A stretch of 64,000 nt of DNA, from assembly GCF_000153405.2 (NCBI RefSeq), contig NC_020802.1, forward strand, positions 2,685,883 to 2,749,882. Direction: 5' to 3'. Below are positions 1 through 10,622 of the stretch, piece after piece (position 1 is the first letter of the stretch; the number at the start of each line of letters is the position of its first letter). The notes below the pieces were generated by a model. The model made no database searches, was not told the origin of the DNA, and worked only from the letters and a program-made list of their open reading frames with translations. This DNA comes from Psychromonas sp. CNPT3 (GTDB lineage Bacteria; Pseudomonadota; Gammaproteobacteria; Enterobacterales; Psychromonadaceae). The position numbers and the translations under genes were made by a program.

Positions 1-28
1 GTGTCCTAGGCCTCTAGACGATGGGGAC
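1..28 (-). tRNA. tRNA-Glu (UUC), partial, 5' end only
   Basis: Read on the minus strand the segment starts GTCCCCATCGTCTAGAGG, which matches the 5' acceptor stem and D-arm of the bacterial tRNA-Glu. The rest of the gene lies beyond the left edge. Its place just after 16S is the usual one in a 16S-23S spacer, so 23S and 5S should follow outside the window. The anticodon is not visible; UUC is inferred from family knowledge. Confidence 0.85.
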
Positions 29-49
29 CAAGAACTTTGTGCGCTTTAT

Positions 50-79
50 CATTCTAATCAAACAATCTGTGTGGACACT
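50..79 (-). other. 16S processing stem, 3' arm (RNase III type)
   Basis: This stretch is nearly the exact reverse complement of positions 1846-1873 on the other side of the 16S gene; the shared core reads CACACAGATTGTTTGATTA. In the precursor RNA the two arms would pair and loop out the 16S rRNA, which is the known substrate geometry for RNase III. Confidence 0.8.
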
Positions 80-97
80 AAACGTGTTTCTTTCGTA

Positions 98-1642
<1,545 letters not shown>

Positions 1643-1845
1643 AAAGTTTAATTTGCAATGTTGTTACCAACAATGCGACTCAATATTACTGACTAAAACT
1701 AAGTAACTAATCAACTAGTGAAAAGTACTTGTTGTTATTCTGAATTAATGAATTAATTCGTGTGTCACTGATATTGATTCTTTTTGTCCTCTTAATGAAG
1801 TTGCAAAGCAAAATCATCATAAGGACTTTTTTGAAATCATCATCT

Positions 1846-1873
1846 AGTGCCCACACAGATTGTTTGATTAAAT
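1846..1873 (-). other. 16S processing stem, 5' arm (RNase III type)
   Basis: Pairs with 50-79 across the 16S gene with only one or two mismatches. It lies in the transcribed rrn leader between boxA and the mature 16S 5' end, as in other gammaproteobacterial rrn operons. Confidence 0.8.
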
Positions 1874-1884
1874 TGTTAAAGAGC
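1872..1884 (-). promoter_or_regulatory. boxA antitermination site of the rrn leader
   Basis: The minus strand reads GCTCTTTAACAAT, matching the boxA consensus of rRNA operons bound by NusB-NusE. It sits between promoter P2 and the 16S gene, where it is expected. Confidence 0.85.
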
Positions 1885-1904
1885 GTGCCTTTCGGCAGGT
1901 GCGT

Positions 1905-1932
1905 ATAATACGTCACCAGTGAGATTTGTCAA
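1905..1932 (-). promoter_or_regulatory. rrn promoter P2
   Basis: On the minus strand TTGACA (1927-1932) is followed after 16 bp by TATTAT (1905-1910). A sigma-70 promoter of this strength, about 110 bp downstream of P1 and just before boxA, matches the tandem P1-P2 layout of rrn operons. Confidence 0.8.
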
Positions 1933-2016
1933 CGTTTTAATTTAAGTTAATAATCAAATCATTGTCTCACCAAACACCGCGGTAACTCGCGTTACTTGCT
2001 GTGTCTGTGGGGTCGC

Positions 2017-2044
2017 ATTATAGAGATCTAAGTCACATTGGCAA
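2017..2044 (-). promoter_or_regulatory. rrn promoter P1
   Basis: On the minus strand TTGCCA (2039-2044) precedes TATAAT (2017-2022) with a 16-bp spacer. The following GCGACCCC is a GC-rich discriminator, typical of rRNA P1 promoters under stringent control by ppGpp and DksA. Upstream, 2045-2220 is AT-rich and could act as an UP element or Fis-binding region; no specific site is claimed. Confidence 0.75.
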
Positions 2045-2220
2045 GCGTTTTATTAGGTTATTTATAAACAAACAAACAACTGCTCACTTAGTATACATAA
2101 ATTGGGTTTTCCGTTTAATTATTCAACAATTTATTAACGAAACGGATGATTTAAGTCTTTATCTCTCATTAGTAATGACTTTAACTGTAGATGCTAATAA
2201 CAGATAAAACATCTACTCTT

Positions 2221-4134
2221 TTATTGCGCGTCAAACTCTGACTGCATTAACTCTATTTTCTCTTGTGCATCCATCCAAAGCATCTCTGCATCTTCAAGCT
2301 TTTCTTTTAGTTCGCCCTGCTCTTTCAAAAAAGCCGTTAACTGCTTCTTCTGTGCACTTTCATAAAGAGTACTATCTACCAGCGCGCTTTCTATTTCGGT
2401 TAAGCGTTGCGTAAATATGTCCATTTCATTTTCAGCGGTCTGTAATTGCTTTTTATACGGTGTCAGCTTTTTACGAAAAACAGCATCTAAACGTTTTTGA
2501 TCTTTACGACTGACATTATCAACCGCAACTTTCTTTTGGCTATTGTGTGCTTGCTTTTGTATACGCTGTTGCTCTGACAACCATTTATGATAATCATCTA
2601 AGTCGCCAGTAAAAGGCTCTACTTTTTTGTTGTCGACTAAATATAGTTCATCCGTGGTGGTTCGCAATAAATGTCTATCATGAGAAACGACGACCATCGC
2701 ACCCGAAAATTCTTGCAAGGCCATCGTTAATGCATGACGCATATCCAAATCTAAATGGTTGGTGGGTTCATCAAGTAAAAGCAGGTTGGGTTTTTGCCAC
2801 ACTAATAGCGCTAAAACAAGACGTGCTTTTTCGCCACCCGAAAAAGGAGCGACTTTATCTAACGCTTTATCTCCTTGAAAACCAAAGCTACCTAAAAAGT
2901 TACGCAAGGCTAGCTCTTTTTCTCCCGGTGCAAGGCGCGCTAAATGCTGTAAAGGCGTTTCATCTAAACGTAGAAATTCTAGCTGATGTTGGGCAAAATA
3001 TCCGATTTTAGCATTTGGATTTATTTCTAACTTCCCAGATACTGGCTGTAACTCATTTGCCAATAGCTTTATTAAGGTAGATTTACCTGCGCCATTACGA
3101 CCAAGTAAACCAATACGACTCCCAGGGACTAAATTTAATTTAATTTTATCTAAAATTAAAACATCATCATAACCCGCACTGACTTTTTCTAACGTGAGTA
3201 ACGGCATCGGTAATGAGTCTGGCTCTCTAAATGAAAAGCTAAATTGATTATCAACCTGCGCCGGTAGTAGTTGCTCCATTTTTTCTAATGCTTTTATACG
3301 GCTTTGTGCTTGTTTTGCTTTACTTGCTTTGTAGCGAAAACGATCGATATAACTTTGCATGTGTTGTTTTTGCGTTTCTTGCTTTTCATATGAAGCTTGT
3401 TGTTGTGCTAACTTCTCAGCTCGCTGACGCTCAAAGCTTGTATAGTTGCCCGTATATTCATGAAACTTATATTGCTCTATATGGATAATTTTATCGACAA
3501 TACAATCAATGAAATCGCGATCATGCGAAATAAGGATCAACGTACCTGGATATTGACGTAACCATTTTTCAAGCCAGATCACCGCATCTAAGTCTAAATG
3601 GTTGGTGGGCTCATCAAGTAATAATAAGTCAGAGGGACACAGAAGGGCTTGGGCTAAATTTAAACGCATTCGCCAACCACCTGAAAAATCACTCACATTT
3701 CGTTGTTGCGATTCATCTGAAAATCCGAGCCCCGCTAGTAGCTCGGCTGCTCGCGACTCTATCGTATAACCACCGGCATTATCTAATAAACCATGTAATT
3801 CAGCTATTTTAGTACCCGCATTTTCAGACTCAGCTTTTGTGAGCTCTCGTTGCAGGCGACGAAACTCATGATCACCATCAATTACATACTGTAATGCATT
3901 GCTGTCTAACGCAGGGGTTTCTTGCGCCACAGTGGCGAGTCGCCACTTCGCAGGAATACTTAAATCACCGCCATCTACTTGTGTTTCTTGTTTTAATAAA
4001 GTAAAAAAACTCGATTTACCACAACCATTCGCGCCGACAAGGCCGACTTTTTGGCGTGGATTAATCGTTGCACTCGCTCCCGACAGTAAAGGTTTACCAC
4101 CACGCATAAATTCAATATTAGTTGCAACAATCAT
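2221..4134 (-). CDS. yheS: ABC-F family ATPase YheS
   Basis: A 637-aa protein with two ABC ATPase domains and no membrane segments, as in ABC-F translation factors that act on the ribosome. Domain 1 has Walker A GANGCGKSS near residues 34-42, signature FSGGW and Walker B LLLDEPTNHLDLD; domain 2 has GRNGAGKST and FSGGEKARL with a second LLLDEPTNHLDLD. The linker and a charged C-terminal coiled coil are present. Length and order match E. coli YheS closely throughout, so I assign that member rather than Uup or EttA. It is divergent from yheV, as in other Gammaproteobacteria. Its precise ribosomal role is not established by sequence. Confidence 0.95.
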   Translation of the reverse strand: MIVATNIEFMRGGKPLLSGASATINPRQKVGLVGANGCGKSSFFTLLKQETQVDGGDLSIPAKWRLATVAQETPALDSNALQYVIDGDHEFRRLQRELTKAESENAGTKIAELHGLLDNAGGYTIESRAAELLAGLGFSDESQQRNVSDFSGGWRMRLNLAQALLCPSDLLLLDEPTNHLDLDAVIWLEKWLRQYPGTLILISHDRDFIDCIVDKIIHIEQYKFHEYTGNYTSFERQRAEKLAQQQASYEKQETQKQHMQSYIDRFRYKASKAKQAQSRIKALEKMEQLLPAQVDNQFSFSFREPDSLPMPLLTLEKVSAGYDDVLILDKIKLNLVPGSRIGLLGRNGAGKSTLIKLLANELQPVSGKLEINPNAKIGYFAQHQLEFLRLDETPLQHLARLAPGEKELALRNFLGSFGFQGDKALDKVAPFSGGEKARLVLALLVWQKPNLLLLDEPTNHLDLDMRHALTMALQEFSGAMVVVSHDRHLLRTTTDELYLVDNKKVEPFTGDLDDYHKWLSEQQRIQKQAHNSQKKVAVDNVSRKDQKRLDAVFRKKLTPYKKQLQTAENEMDIFTQRLTEIESALVDSTLYESAQKKQLTAFLKEQGELKEKLEDAEMLWMDAQEKIELMQSEFDAQ

Positions 4135-4266
4135 AACTTCAGTTTCTCTACTATTATTAAGGATAAAAAAATACAGGGATAATAACGCAAAATAACACGA
4201 TAACCACTGAAAATAGTGAATGATTTCGTTACCATCTGAATGTATTCCCTCTATTTAGAGAATAAA

Positions 4267-4479
4267 ATGACTTTATCTAAAAACAAGAAACGCTTTATCG
4301 CAGGCGCACACTGCCCCAAGTGTAATGCACTTGACACAGTTGCGTTGACACTAGAAAATGCAGTTGAAACGTTGACCTGTGTGTCATGCGCTTTTACACA
4401 AACACAAACCCCAAAACAAGCAACTGCCGCAACGCGTCAATTTGAACAGCTAATTGGTGTCTTTGATGCAACAGATTAA
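4267..4479 (+). CDS. yheV: YheV family zinc-ribbon protein
   Basis: A small protein of 70 aa with two CxxC pairs (CPKCNA and CVSCAF) that should bind one zinc ion. The RFIAGAHCPKC start and the C-terminal QLIGVF match the YheV family (DUF2387). An in-frame ATG lies upstream at 4240, but homologues begin close to KKRFIAG, so ATG 4267 is preferred; the AGAG at about 4256 is a weak ribosome site. It lies 14 bp before slyD in the same direction, as in E. coli, so the two probably share a transcript. Function unknown. Confidence 0.8.
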   Translation: MTLSKNKKRFIAGAHCPKCNALDTVALTLENAVETLTCVSCAFTQTQTPKQATAATRQFEQLIGVFDATD

Positions 4480-4493
4480 AGTGAGAAAAACAA

Positions 4494-5123
4494 ATGAAAA
4501 TTAAAAAAGATTTAGTGGTATCAATCCATTTTGGTGTCGCTGAAGTCGACGGTAGTTCACTCGATAGCACTGAAAATGGTTCACCTCTTGATTTTATTCA
4601 AGGTGCCGGTTACCTTGTTTCAGGTTTAGAGCGCGAACTAGAAGGTAAAATGGTCGGTGATAAATTTGACGTAAAACTTGACGCTAAAGACGCTTATGGT
4701 GAATTCCAAGAAGCATTAGTGCAACAGGTACCACGTGATTTATTTGCAGGTGTAGATAACATCGAAGTGGGCATGTCTTTCCAAGCAGATACAGATCAAG
4801 GTCAACGCACAGTAGAAGTCACTGCTGTAGATGATGAAATGATCAGTATTGATGCAAACCATCCTCTAGCCGGTATGTCTTTACAGTTTGTAGGTGAAAT
4901 TGTTGCTATTCGCGAGGCAACAGAAGAAGAACTTGCGCACGGACACATTCATCAAGCAGGCTCAAGTTGCTCTGGCCATGATCATGGACATAAAGAAGAT
5001 CATAAGTGTTGTGGTGGAGATAGCAGCAAGCATTCTGAAGGTGAACATTGTTGTTCTGATGATCATGCTAAAAAAGAAGAAAAAGAAGAAGAACCGCATG
5101 GCTGTTGTGGTCAATGCCACTAA
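4494..5123 (+). CDS. slyD: FKBP-type peptidyl-prolyl isomerase SlyD
   Basis: A cytoplasmic prolyl isomerase, chaperone and metallochaperone of 209 aa. The FKBP fold with inserted IF domain occupies roughly residues 1-145 (AKDAYGE and the IF segment VGMSFQAD are visible). From about residue 155 the tail is packed with His, Cys and acidic residues (SGHDHGH, HKCCGG, EHCCSDDH, HGCCGQCH). In E. coli this tail binds nickel and serves hydrogenase maturation. No hydrogenase genes are in this window. The Lys/Glu-rich stretch before the last motif is encoded by an A-rich run at about 5070-5095. Confidence 0.95.
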   Translation: MKIKKDLVVSIHFGVAEVDGSSLDSTENGSPLDFIQGAGYLVSGLERELEGKMVGDKFDVKLDAKDAYGEFQEALVQQVPRDLFAGVDNIEVGMSFQADTDQGQRTVEVTAVDDEMISIDANHPLAGMSLQFVGEIVAIREATEEELAHGHIHQAGSSCSGHDHGHKEDHKCCGGDSSKHSEGEHCCSDDHAKKEEKEEEPHGCCGQCH

Positions 5124-5137
5124 TCGCTAAATAAATG

Positions 5138-5164
5138 AAGATTGCATCTACATGATGCAATCTT
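5138..5164. terminator. bidirectional hairpin between slyD and the 5163 gene
   Basis: AAGATTGCATC at 5138-5148 pairs perfectly with GATGCAATCTT at 5154-5164 around a 5-nt loop. It separates two convergent genes and touches the stop codon of the minus-strand gene. There is no long U-tract, so termination is probable but not certain. Confidence 0.55.
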
Positions 5165-5579
5165 ATACTGCATACTCAACAGACGCCGAGGCATAAGGAC
5201 TCACTGCATTTTTATAATGAGCGAGTATCACTGATCGCACTTGCTTAAAATCATACTTATCATCTAAGCGCTTGTCACCTTTTTCAAATTCTGTTAATTC
5301 TTCTCTGCTCGCAAAAAAAAGAGATCGTCTTTTCTGTGCATTTTGCTGTTCCGAGCTAAATTGTTGCGTATCGCGTTGTGTATTTTGATCTTGTACGATC
5401 GTATGTTTTGAGGGGGTTAACTGCGCCTTTTCTTGTTCATCACGCAATTTAGTATATGACGATATTATCTCTGTTTTCGGTATGATCGGACGTATTGCAT
5501 TTTCATGCTGCAGAGCTTCTGTTGCCGGATGAAAGGGAATGGCAACAGCCGTCGGCAATAGCGCATTAATATTCGCCAT
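5163..5579 (-). CDS. hypothetical protein, paired with mini-flagellar protein
   Basis: A 138-aa soluble protein that I do not recognise. The N-terminal third is hydrophobic and proline-rich, the middle is Gln-rich and charged, and the C-terminal part (REELTEFEKGDKRLDDKYDF) looks helical. No signal peptide or membrane segment. It starts 6 bp after the stop of the 5586-5873 gene, so the two form one unit and may act together. No function is proposed. Confidence 0.7.
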   Translation of the reverse strand: MANINALLPTAVAIPFHPATEALQHENAIRPIIPKTEIISSYTKLRDEQEKAQLTPSKHTIVQDQNTQRDTQQFSSEQQNAQKRRSLFFASREELTEFEKGDKRLDDKYDFKQVRSVILAHYKNAVSPYASASVEYAV

Positions 5580-5585
5580 TGTGAT

Positions 5586-5873
5586 CTATGCACTAGTATC
5601 GATTAATGTTCCCAACATTTCATCCGCTGTGCGGATAACATTCACCGATGCCTTCGCTTGAAATTCTGCCACTTTTAAATTGACTAATTCAGTCGTTAAA
5701 GAGACAGGCGTCCGAGGTTCCTGTGAAGATGAAGCCTCTACAGGTAACTGATCTACATTTTTGCTTTTTTCGGCACTACCCGATTGAGCGATCCGAGAGC
5801 TTGCATTATTAAGCTGAACAGACGCATCTTGAAAACCAGATAGACCCGAAGAAGAAGCGGAACGAACATCCAT
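5586..5873 (-). CDS. minimal flagellar rod/hook-like protein (D0 segments only)
   Basis: A 95-aa protein. Its N-terminus (SGLSGFQDASVQLNNASSRI) resembles the N-terminal helix of flagellar axial proteins, in which SGLQAAS and LNNAANNIAN are typical. Its C-terminus (ELVNLKVAEFQAKASVNVI, then RTADEMLGTLID) resembles the C-terminal D0 helix of FlgE, FlgG and FlgC. The normal central domains are absent and replaced by a short Ser/Pro-rich linker at about residues 30-58. AAGGA lies 7 bp before the ATG. It leads a two-gene unit. Either it makes a rod-like assembly or it mimics or regulates one; this is inference, and no other flagellar genes are present here. Confidence 0.65.
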   Translation of the reverse strand: MDVRSASSSGLSGFQDASVQLNNASSRIAQSGSAEKSKNVDQLPVEASSSQEPRTPVSLTTELVNLKVAEFQAKASVNVIRTADEMLGTLIDTSA

Positions 5874-5954
5874 AATGAGTTCCTTACTTAATGAAATATA
5901 ATGATAGAGCCTAGCTCTCTACGAAAACAAAACTTCTGTATAAATTTTAGACGA

Positions 5955-6719
5955 TCAAAACATTTTTATCAAGTGACAAAAGCGATCTCTTTCGCTAATA
6001 AAAGGAGCATGCGCAGATTGTTCAAAAACAACTTGCTGACTATGCTTTAATATTGCCTGCATTTGCAAACGCCCCTGCTCGGGTATGAGTGCATCATAAG
6101 CCCCAAATATCGATAAGCATGGCTGTTTAATAGTAGCAAAGCATTCTATCAAATCAGTGTGTTGTAATAAATCAAGCCCAGAAAGCAACGCCTCATCTGA
6201 AGCAATAAATGAATTTTGTAATGATTTTTTTATTACCACAATATCTTTTTTTGAAGAAATTGGTCCTTGTGCTTGTAAACTAATAAAGCGCTTTAATGTT
6301 TTATTTTTATCTGTTTTTAAATTTTCCTTAAAATTTTCAAAAACGGCACCCTCAACACCATAAAGGGGATCTTCGCTCACAAATTTTAATGCACTACACA
6401 CCTGAATTAATTTTCTCACTTTATGTGGATAAGCATAACTTGCATAGGTCGCCAATAAACCGCCCAATGACCATCCACACCAAATCGCATGATCGGGTAA
6501 TACTTCGATGATGGCCTCGAGCATAGACGTTAATGTATAAGTTGATAATTCAGAGCTTTTTCCAAAGCCGGGAAGATCAATGCAATACACTCTAAAATAT
6601 TGGGCGAGAGATGTCTCGACACCTTGCCATATAGCACTATTGGTTCCCCAACCATGTAATAAAACCAGATCCTCACCCACACCAGAAATACGACACGCCA
6701 CCACTTTTTCTATACTCAC
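5955..6719 (-). CDS. bioH: pimeloyl-ACP methyl ester esterase BioH
   Basis: An alpha/beta hydrolase of 254 aa that removes the methyl group from pimeloyl-ACP methyl ester to end pimelate synthesis for biotin. The oxyanion motif HGWG is at residues 22-25, the nucleophile Ser84 lies in GWSLGG, and Asp209 (GAYDALIP) and His237 (SAHAPF) complete the triad. Length and spacing match E. coli BioH. It is divergent from comF/gntX, the same neighbourhood as in E. coli. No other bio gene is nearby. Confidence 0.92.
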   Translation of the reverse strand: MSIEKVVACRISGVGEDLVLLHGWGTNSAIWQGVETSLAQYFRVYCIDLPGFGKSSELSTYTLTSMLEAIIEVLPDHAIWCGWSLGGLLATYASYAYPHKVRKLIQVCSALKFVSEDPLYGVEGAVFENFKENLKTDKNKTLKRFISLQAQGPISSKKDIVVIKKSLQNSFIASDEALLSGLDLLQHTDLIECFATIKQPCLSIFGAYDALIPEQGRLQMQAILKHSQQVVFEQSAHAPFISERDRFCHLIKMF

Positions 6720-6809
6720 AAAAATTCACTTTAATGATTAATCTTATTACAGATTATACTCAACCTTATACGAAGTGATATTATTATCCCCATAAAATAT
6801 TGAGCGCCT

Positions 6810-7568
6810 ATGTATATCAAGACATTGAGTTCGAGGCTTCAACAATTAAGTGCGTATCTTTTACCTGCACAATGTTTATTGTGCCGTCTGCCGAGTCAAG
6901 GCTCGCTACTTTGCATGTATTGCCAAAAGTCTTTACTCAAGCAGCGCCCCCATTGTTTACACTGCGCACTACCTTTGATCCACGATGAGGCTTATTGCAG
7001 TCAATGTATGCACAATGTCGATGCCTTCACTCAAATTTATGCGCTTGATGATTATATAAAACCGTATCCCGCATTAATAAAAAATTTTAAATATAAGAAA
7101 CAGCTATTAAATGGACAATTACTTGCACAATTATTAAGTTTATCGATACAACAAAACATACCGGCAGATCAGATCTCCCAAGTGGATTATTTGATCCCAG
7201 TACCATTACACTGCAAACGCTTACGCCAACGTGGTTTCAATCAAGCACAGCTATTAGCAGATGTGCTTGCAAAAAACTTAAGCATTCCTATTTTAAATCA
7301 AGCAGTACAACGCATTAAAAACACTTGCGCACAAGAAGGGCTTAATAAACAAAAAAGGAAAAAAAACCTTAAAGGTGCTTTTACATTACAAAAAGAACAA
7401 CAAGCCTCATTAAAAGACGCTTACGTTGTGATCATTGATGATGTTGTTAGCTCCGGAGCCACAGTAAACAGTTTATGCACTATCCTTTTACAAGGAGGTG
7501 CACGGCGCGTAGACATCTGGGCTATTTGCAGAACCTCTCGACAGCCTAAACAGATAATATCCCCATAA
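6810..7568 (+). CDS. gntX: ComF/GntX family phosphoribosyltransferase-like protein
   Basis: A 252-aa ComF-family protein. Four Cys pairs in the first 70 residues (C22/C25, C35/C38, C49/C52, C63/C66) should bind two zinc ions. The C-terminal half is a type I phosphoribosyltransferase fold with the PRPP loop VVIIDDVVSSGATV at about residues 206-219. ComF proteins are linked to DNA uptake in competent bacteria; the E. coli name gntX comes from gluconate work and the biochemical role is unclear. It sits between bioH and nfuA as in E. coli. Confidence 0.9.
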   Translation: MYIKTLSSRLQQLSAYLLPAQCLLCRLPSQGSLLCMYCQKSLLKQRPHCLHCALPLIHDEAYCSQCMHNVDAFTQIYALDDYIKPYPALIKNFKYKKQLLNGQLLAQLLSLSIQQNIPADQISQVDYLIPVPLHCKRLRQRGFNQAQLLADVLAKNLSIPILNQAVQRIKNTCAQEGLNKQKRKKNLKGAFTLQKEQQASLKDAYVVIIDDVVSSGATVNSLCTILLQGGARRVDIWAICRTSRQPKQIISP

Positions 7569-7592
7569 AACTTTACGGTGCAAAACGAGAAA

Positions 7593-7660
7593 ACCAAATT
7601 GGATTCGCTTTTCAGCGTAAAATTGAAAAAGAGAGAACCTACATCGATGTTTTATAAGAA
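7593..7660 (+). repeat. possible third copy of dispersed repeat family B
   Basis: CCAAATTGGA, ATTGAAA and a CTACATCGATGTTTTATAA block occur here in the same order and spacing as in the better copies at 16660-16730 (plus) and 50996-51095 (minus). Similarity is partial, so membership is tentative. It occupies the gntX-nfuA spacer. Confidence 0.4.
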
Positions 7661-7786
7661 TCATATTAAAAATACAGAAGAGGTCCCTTCGCATGCTTTT
7701 TGGCGAGTCTGTAAAGCATCGTAGATAACATGGCTATATAAGCATCACTTTTGAATGACTAAAATACCGATAAAAGGCGTCCTCTT

Positions 7787-7814
7787 TTGCATCTTAAAGT
7801 TGCATAGGTATAAT
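7787..7814 (+). promoter_or_regulatory. putative nfuA promoter
   Basis: TTGCAT at 7787-7792 and a perfect TATAAT at 7809-7814 are separated by 16 bp, 36 bp upstream of the nfuA start. No clear IscR site was recognised. Confidence 0.55.
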
Positions 7815-7849
7815 GCCTGAGTAAATGACTCAAGATTAAGGGTAAAATA

Positions 7850-8431
7850 ATGATAGAAATCACTCCGGTTGCACAAACACACTTTAAAAATTTACTAGCA
7901 CCTCAAAATGAAGGGACTTGTATTCGCGTTTTTGTGATCAACCCAGGTACGCCAAAAGCAGAATGTGGCGTTTCATACTGCCCAGTTGAAGCCGTTGAAA
8001 GCAGTGACACTCGCTTACACTTTGATGGCTTTGACGCCTTAGTAGATGAGATAAGCGTACCCTTTTTAGAAGATGCTTTTATCGATCTCGTAGAAGAAGA
8101 CACAGGTACACAACTGACTTTAAAAGCACCTAACGCTAAAATGCGTAAAGTTAAAGATGATGCCCCATTACAAGAGCGTGTTGAATACGTTATCCAAGTA
8201 CAAATTAATCCACAACTTGCCAGTCATGGCGGTTTTATCAAATTAATTGAATTAACGGAAGATAAAGTCGCCGTGATTGAATTTGGAGGCGGTTGTAATG
8301 GTTGCTCTCAAGTCGACCTCACTTTAAAAGATGGTATCGAAAAAGAATTACTAGAAGAATTTTCGGGTGAACTTAATGCAGTAAGAGATATTACTGAACA
8401 TCAAAGTGGAGATCATTCTTTTTATAAATAA
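7850..8431 (+). CDS. nfuA: Fe-S cluster carrier protein NfuA
   Basis: A 193-aa scaffold and carrier for [4Fe-4S] clusters. The N-terminal A-type-like domain (residues 1 to about 95) has lost most of the conserved A-type cysteines. The C-terminal Nfu domain carries the cluster-binding CxxC at Cys149 and Cys152 (GGCNGCS), the same numbering as in E. coli. It dimerises to hold one cluster and helps cells under oxidative stress or iron limitation. Third gene of the conserved bioH-gntX-nfuA neighbourhood. Confidence 0.95.
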   Translation: MIEITPVAQTHFKNLLAPQNEGTCIRVFVINPGTPKAECGVSYCPVEAVESSDTRLHFDGFDALVDEISVPFLEDAFIDLVEEDTGTQLTLKAPNAKMRKVKDDAPLQERVEYVIQVQINPQLASHGGFIKLIELTEDKVAVIEFGGGCNGCSQVDLTLKDGIEKELLEEFSGELNAVRDITEHQSGDHSFYK

Positions 8432-8559
8432 TAATTCATAGTAAACAGATCGGTATCCTTTAGGCATACCCATTGGGTACTGACAAGCAAATTAGTGCAA
8501 AAACAGACTGATTTTGAATTATTTTGTTGTTTTTGTGCTATACCTCAAAATAATGCGAG

Positions 8560-8792
8560 CATTTTATAATCAAATCGAGTAGAATGCGCCTCCCTCGTAA
8601 CGAGTTCCTAATGAACTGTTACGATACATTCAGATTAAACCTACTACGCAGTAATGGATCACAATTCACATGCGCGAAATATTGAATAGCTCAACTTCGG
8701 TTGAAACTATTGAGGTGATGTAGGTATAGGCTGAGTTTAGTGCGTTTATGCACCGCTAAAACGCAGAATTTACACGAAATCATGAGGCCTCG
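8560..8792 (+). promoter_or_regulatory. deaD promoter region and long structured leader
   Basis: A TATAAT lies at 8565-8570 with no good -35, so the start site is uncertain. If it is used, the leader is about 215 nt. It contains a UUCG-capped hairpin (AATAG-C-TCAAC, loop TTCG, GTTGA-AA-CTATT; 8685-8711) and a second stem (TTTAG 8736-8740 with CTAAA 8756-8760) just before the GAGG ribosome site at 8784-8787. Long structured leaders are known on cold-induced mRNAs such as E. coli csdA/deaD; that this one is cold-regulated is inference. Upstream, 8432-8559 holds no recognised gene. Confidence 0.5.
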
Positions 8793-10532
8793 ATGTCAGA
8801 GTCAAATATAACACAAAACGAAATAACTTTTAATGAACTTAATCTTCCTGAAGCACTACTTAAAGTAGTTTCAGAGATGGGTTATGAAACACCTTCACCA
8901 ATTCAAGCTCAATGTATTCCTCACCTATTAAATGGTAAAGATGTACTCGGCTTAGCACAAACAGGTACGGGTAAAACCGCAGCCTTTGCATTACCACTAC
9001 TTGCAAATATCGATCTTTCTTTGAAGGCGCCACAAGTATTAGTATTGGCACCTACACGTGAACTTGCTATTCAAGTAGCAGAAGCATTCCAAACCTATTC
9101 TCGCCATTTAGCAGGTTTTCATGTAATGCCTATTTATGGTGGTCAAAGCTACAACATTCAATTTGGTCAATTACGTCGTGGACCACAAGTTGTTGTCGGT
9201 ACGCCTGGTCGTATTATGGATCATCTAAAACGTAAAACGTTAGATTTATCTAACCTTACTACACTTGTTTTAGATGAAGCTGATGAGATGCTACGCATGG
9301 GCTTTATTGATGATGTTGAAACCATCATGAAAGATATGCCTGCAAAACATCAAACAGCACTTTTCTCTGCAACAATGCCGGATCAAATTAAACGTATTAC
9401 TAAGCGTTACATGAATGATCCTATTGAAGTAAAGATTAAAGCTAAAACATCAACTGTTGAAAATATCGAGCAAAAATGTTGGATCGTACGTGGCGTTAAT
9501 AAATTAGACGCATTAACACGTATGCTTGAAACTGAAGAGTTTGATGGCGTGATCATCTTTGCACGTACTAAAACGGCAACGGTAGAATTAGCGGAACGTT
9601 TAGAAGCTCGTGGCTACCGTAGCGCAGCGCTAAACGGCGATATGAATCAACAAACACGTGAACGTACTATTGCACGTTTAAAATCAGGTGGCCTAGATAT
9701 TCTAGTAGCAACTGATGTTGCGGCTCGTGGTCTTGATGTTGAACGTATCAGTTTGGTCGTTAACTACGATATCCCAACAGATACTGAATCTTATGTTCAC
9801 CGTATTGGTCGTACTGGCCGTGCTGGACGTAAAGGTAAAGCGATTTTATTTGCAGCGCCTCGTGAGCGTCGTTTATTAAAAGCGATTGAACGTGCTACGC
9901 GTCAAGAAATCACTATTATGGAACTACCAACACGTGATGAAGTAACACAAACACGTATTGAAAACTTCCAAAAACAAGTATTCGATATTTGTGAAAGCGA
10001 AGATTTAACTTTCTTCCGCAACTTATATGCACAAATGGAAAAAAATACAGAGCTTGATGAACTTGATCTTGTTTCTGCATTATTGCTCATGGCGCAAAAA
10101 GAAAAACCTTTACAGCCTGTTGAAGAAAAATTTGTAGAGCCTCGCACTCATGAACGTAGCTTTGATCGTGAAAGCCGTGGACGTGGACGTGATCGCGGAG
10201 ATCGCAACAGCCGTGGTGATCGTAATGATCGTGGTCCTCGTGGTGAGCGCAGTGAACGCGGTGGTGATAAGCCTCGTGGTCGCGGACGTCCTACCGATGT
10301 TGAACTAGAAACATATCGTTTAGATGTGGGTCGTTCACATGGTGTGCAAGTTAAAAATATTGTTGGCGCAATTGCTAACGAAGCCGATATTAACAGCCGT
10401 TTTATTGGTGATATTAAATTAAATGACGAATACTCAACGATTGAGTTGCCTAAAGGTATGCCTGAAGCAACATTAAAACATCTTGAAAGTGTTTATGTTT
10501 GTAAACGTCAATTAAAACTTAGAAAAGAATAA
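8793..10532 (+). CDS. deaD: cold-shock DEAD-box RNA helicase DeaD/CsdA
   Basis: A 579-aa ATP-dependent RNA helicase for ribosome assembly and RNA decay at low temperature. The core has Walker A AQTGTGKT (55-62), PTREL, DEAD (161-164), SAT (192-194) and [10 protein letters not shown]. After the helicase core comes a DeaD-type dimer region, then an Arg/Gly/Asp-rich linker at about 450-505 ([16 protein letters not shown]), then the DbpA-like RNA-binding fold. E. coli DeaD is about 629 aa, so this one is slightly short but complete. Start chosen from GAGG 5 bp upstream. Confidence 0.95.
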   Translation: MSESNITQNEITFNELNLPEALLKVVSEMGYETPSPIQAQCIPHLLNGKDVLGLAQTGTGKTAAFALPLLANIDLSLKAPQVLVLAPTRELAIQVAEAFQTYSRHLAGFHVMPIYGGQSYNIQFGQLRRGPQVVVGTPGRIMDHLKRKTLDLSNLTTLVLDEADEMLRMGFIDDVETIMKDMPAKHQTALFSATMPDQIKRITKRYMNDPIEVKIKAKTSTVENIEQKCWIVRGVNKLDALTRMLETEEFDGVIIFARTKTATVELAERLEARGYRSAALNGDMNQQTRERTIARLKSGGLDILVATDVAARGLDVERISLVVNYDIPTDTESYVHRIGRTGRAGRKGKAILFAAPRERRLLKAIERATRQEITIMELPTRDEVTQTRIENFQKQVFDICESEDLTFFRNLYAQMEKNTELDELDLVSALLLMAQKEKPLQPVEEKFVEPRTHERSFDRESRGRGRDRGDRNSRGDRNDRGPRGERSERGGDKPRGRGRPTDVELETYRLDVGRSHGVQVKNIVGAIANEADINSRFIGDIKLNDEYSTIELPKGMPEATLKHLESVYVCKRQLKLRKE

Positions 10533-10551
10533 TTCTTTTTTCTAAGTAAAT

Positions 10552-10582
10552 AAAAAGGGCACTTTCTAAGTGCCCTTTTTTT
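10552..10582. terminator. bidirectional terminator between deaD and glmU
   Basis: AAAAAGGGCACTT pairs perfectly with AAGTGCCCTTTTT around a short loop, with T-runs on both strands. It should stop both the deaD and the convergent glmU transcripts. Confidence 0.9.
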
Positions 10583-10622
10583 ATGTCTCATTTTCGATTT
10601 TTAAAATATTTGAAGAACGCCC

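Noticed and set aside
4894-5130. 78-codon frame overlapping slyD
   Set aside because: Frame-shifted reading of the His/Cys-rich slyD tail.
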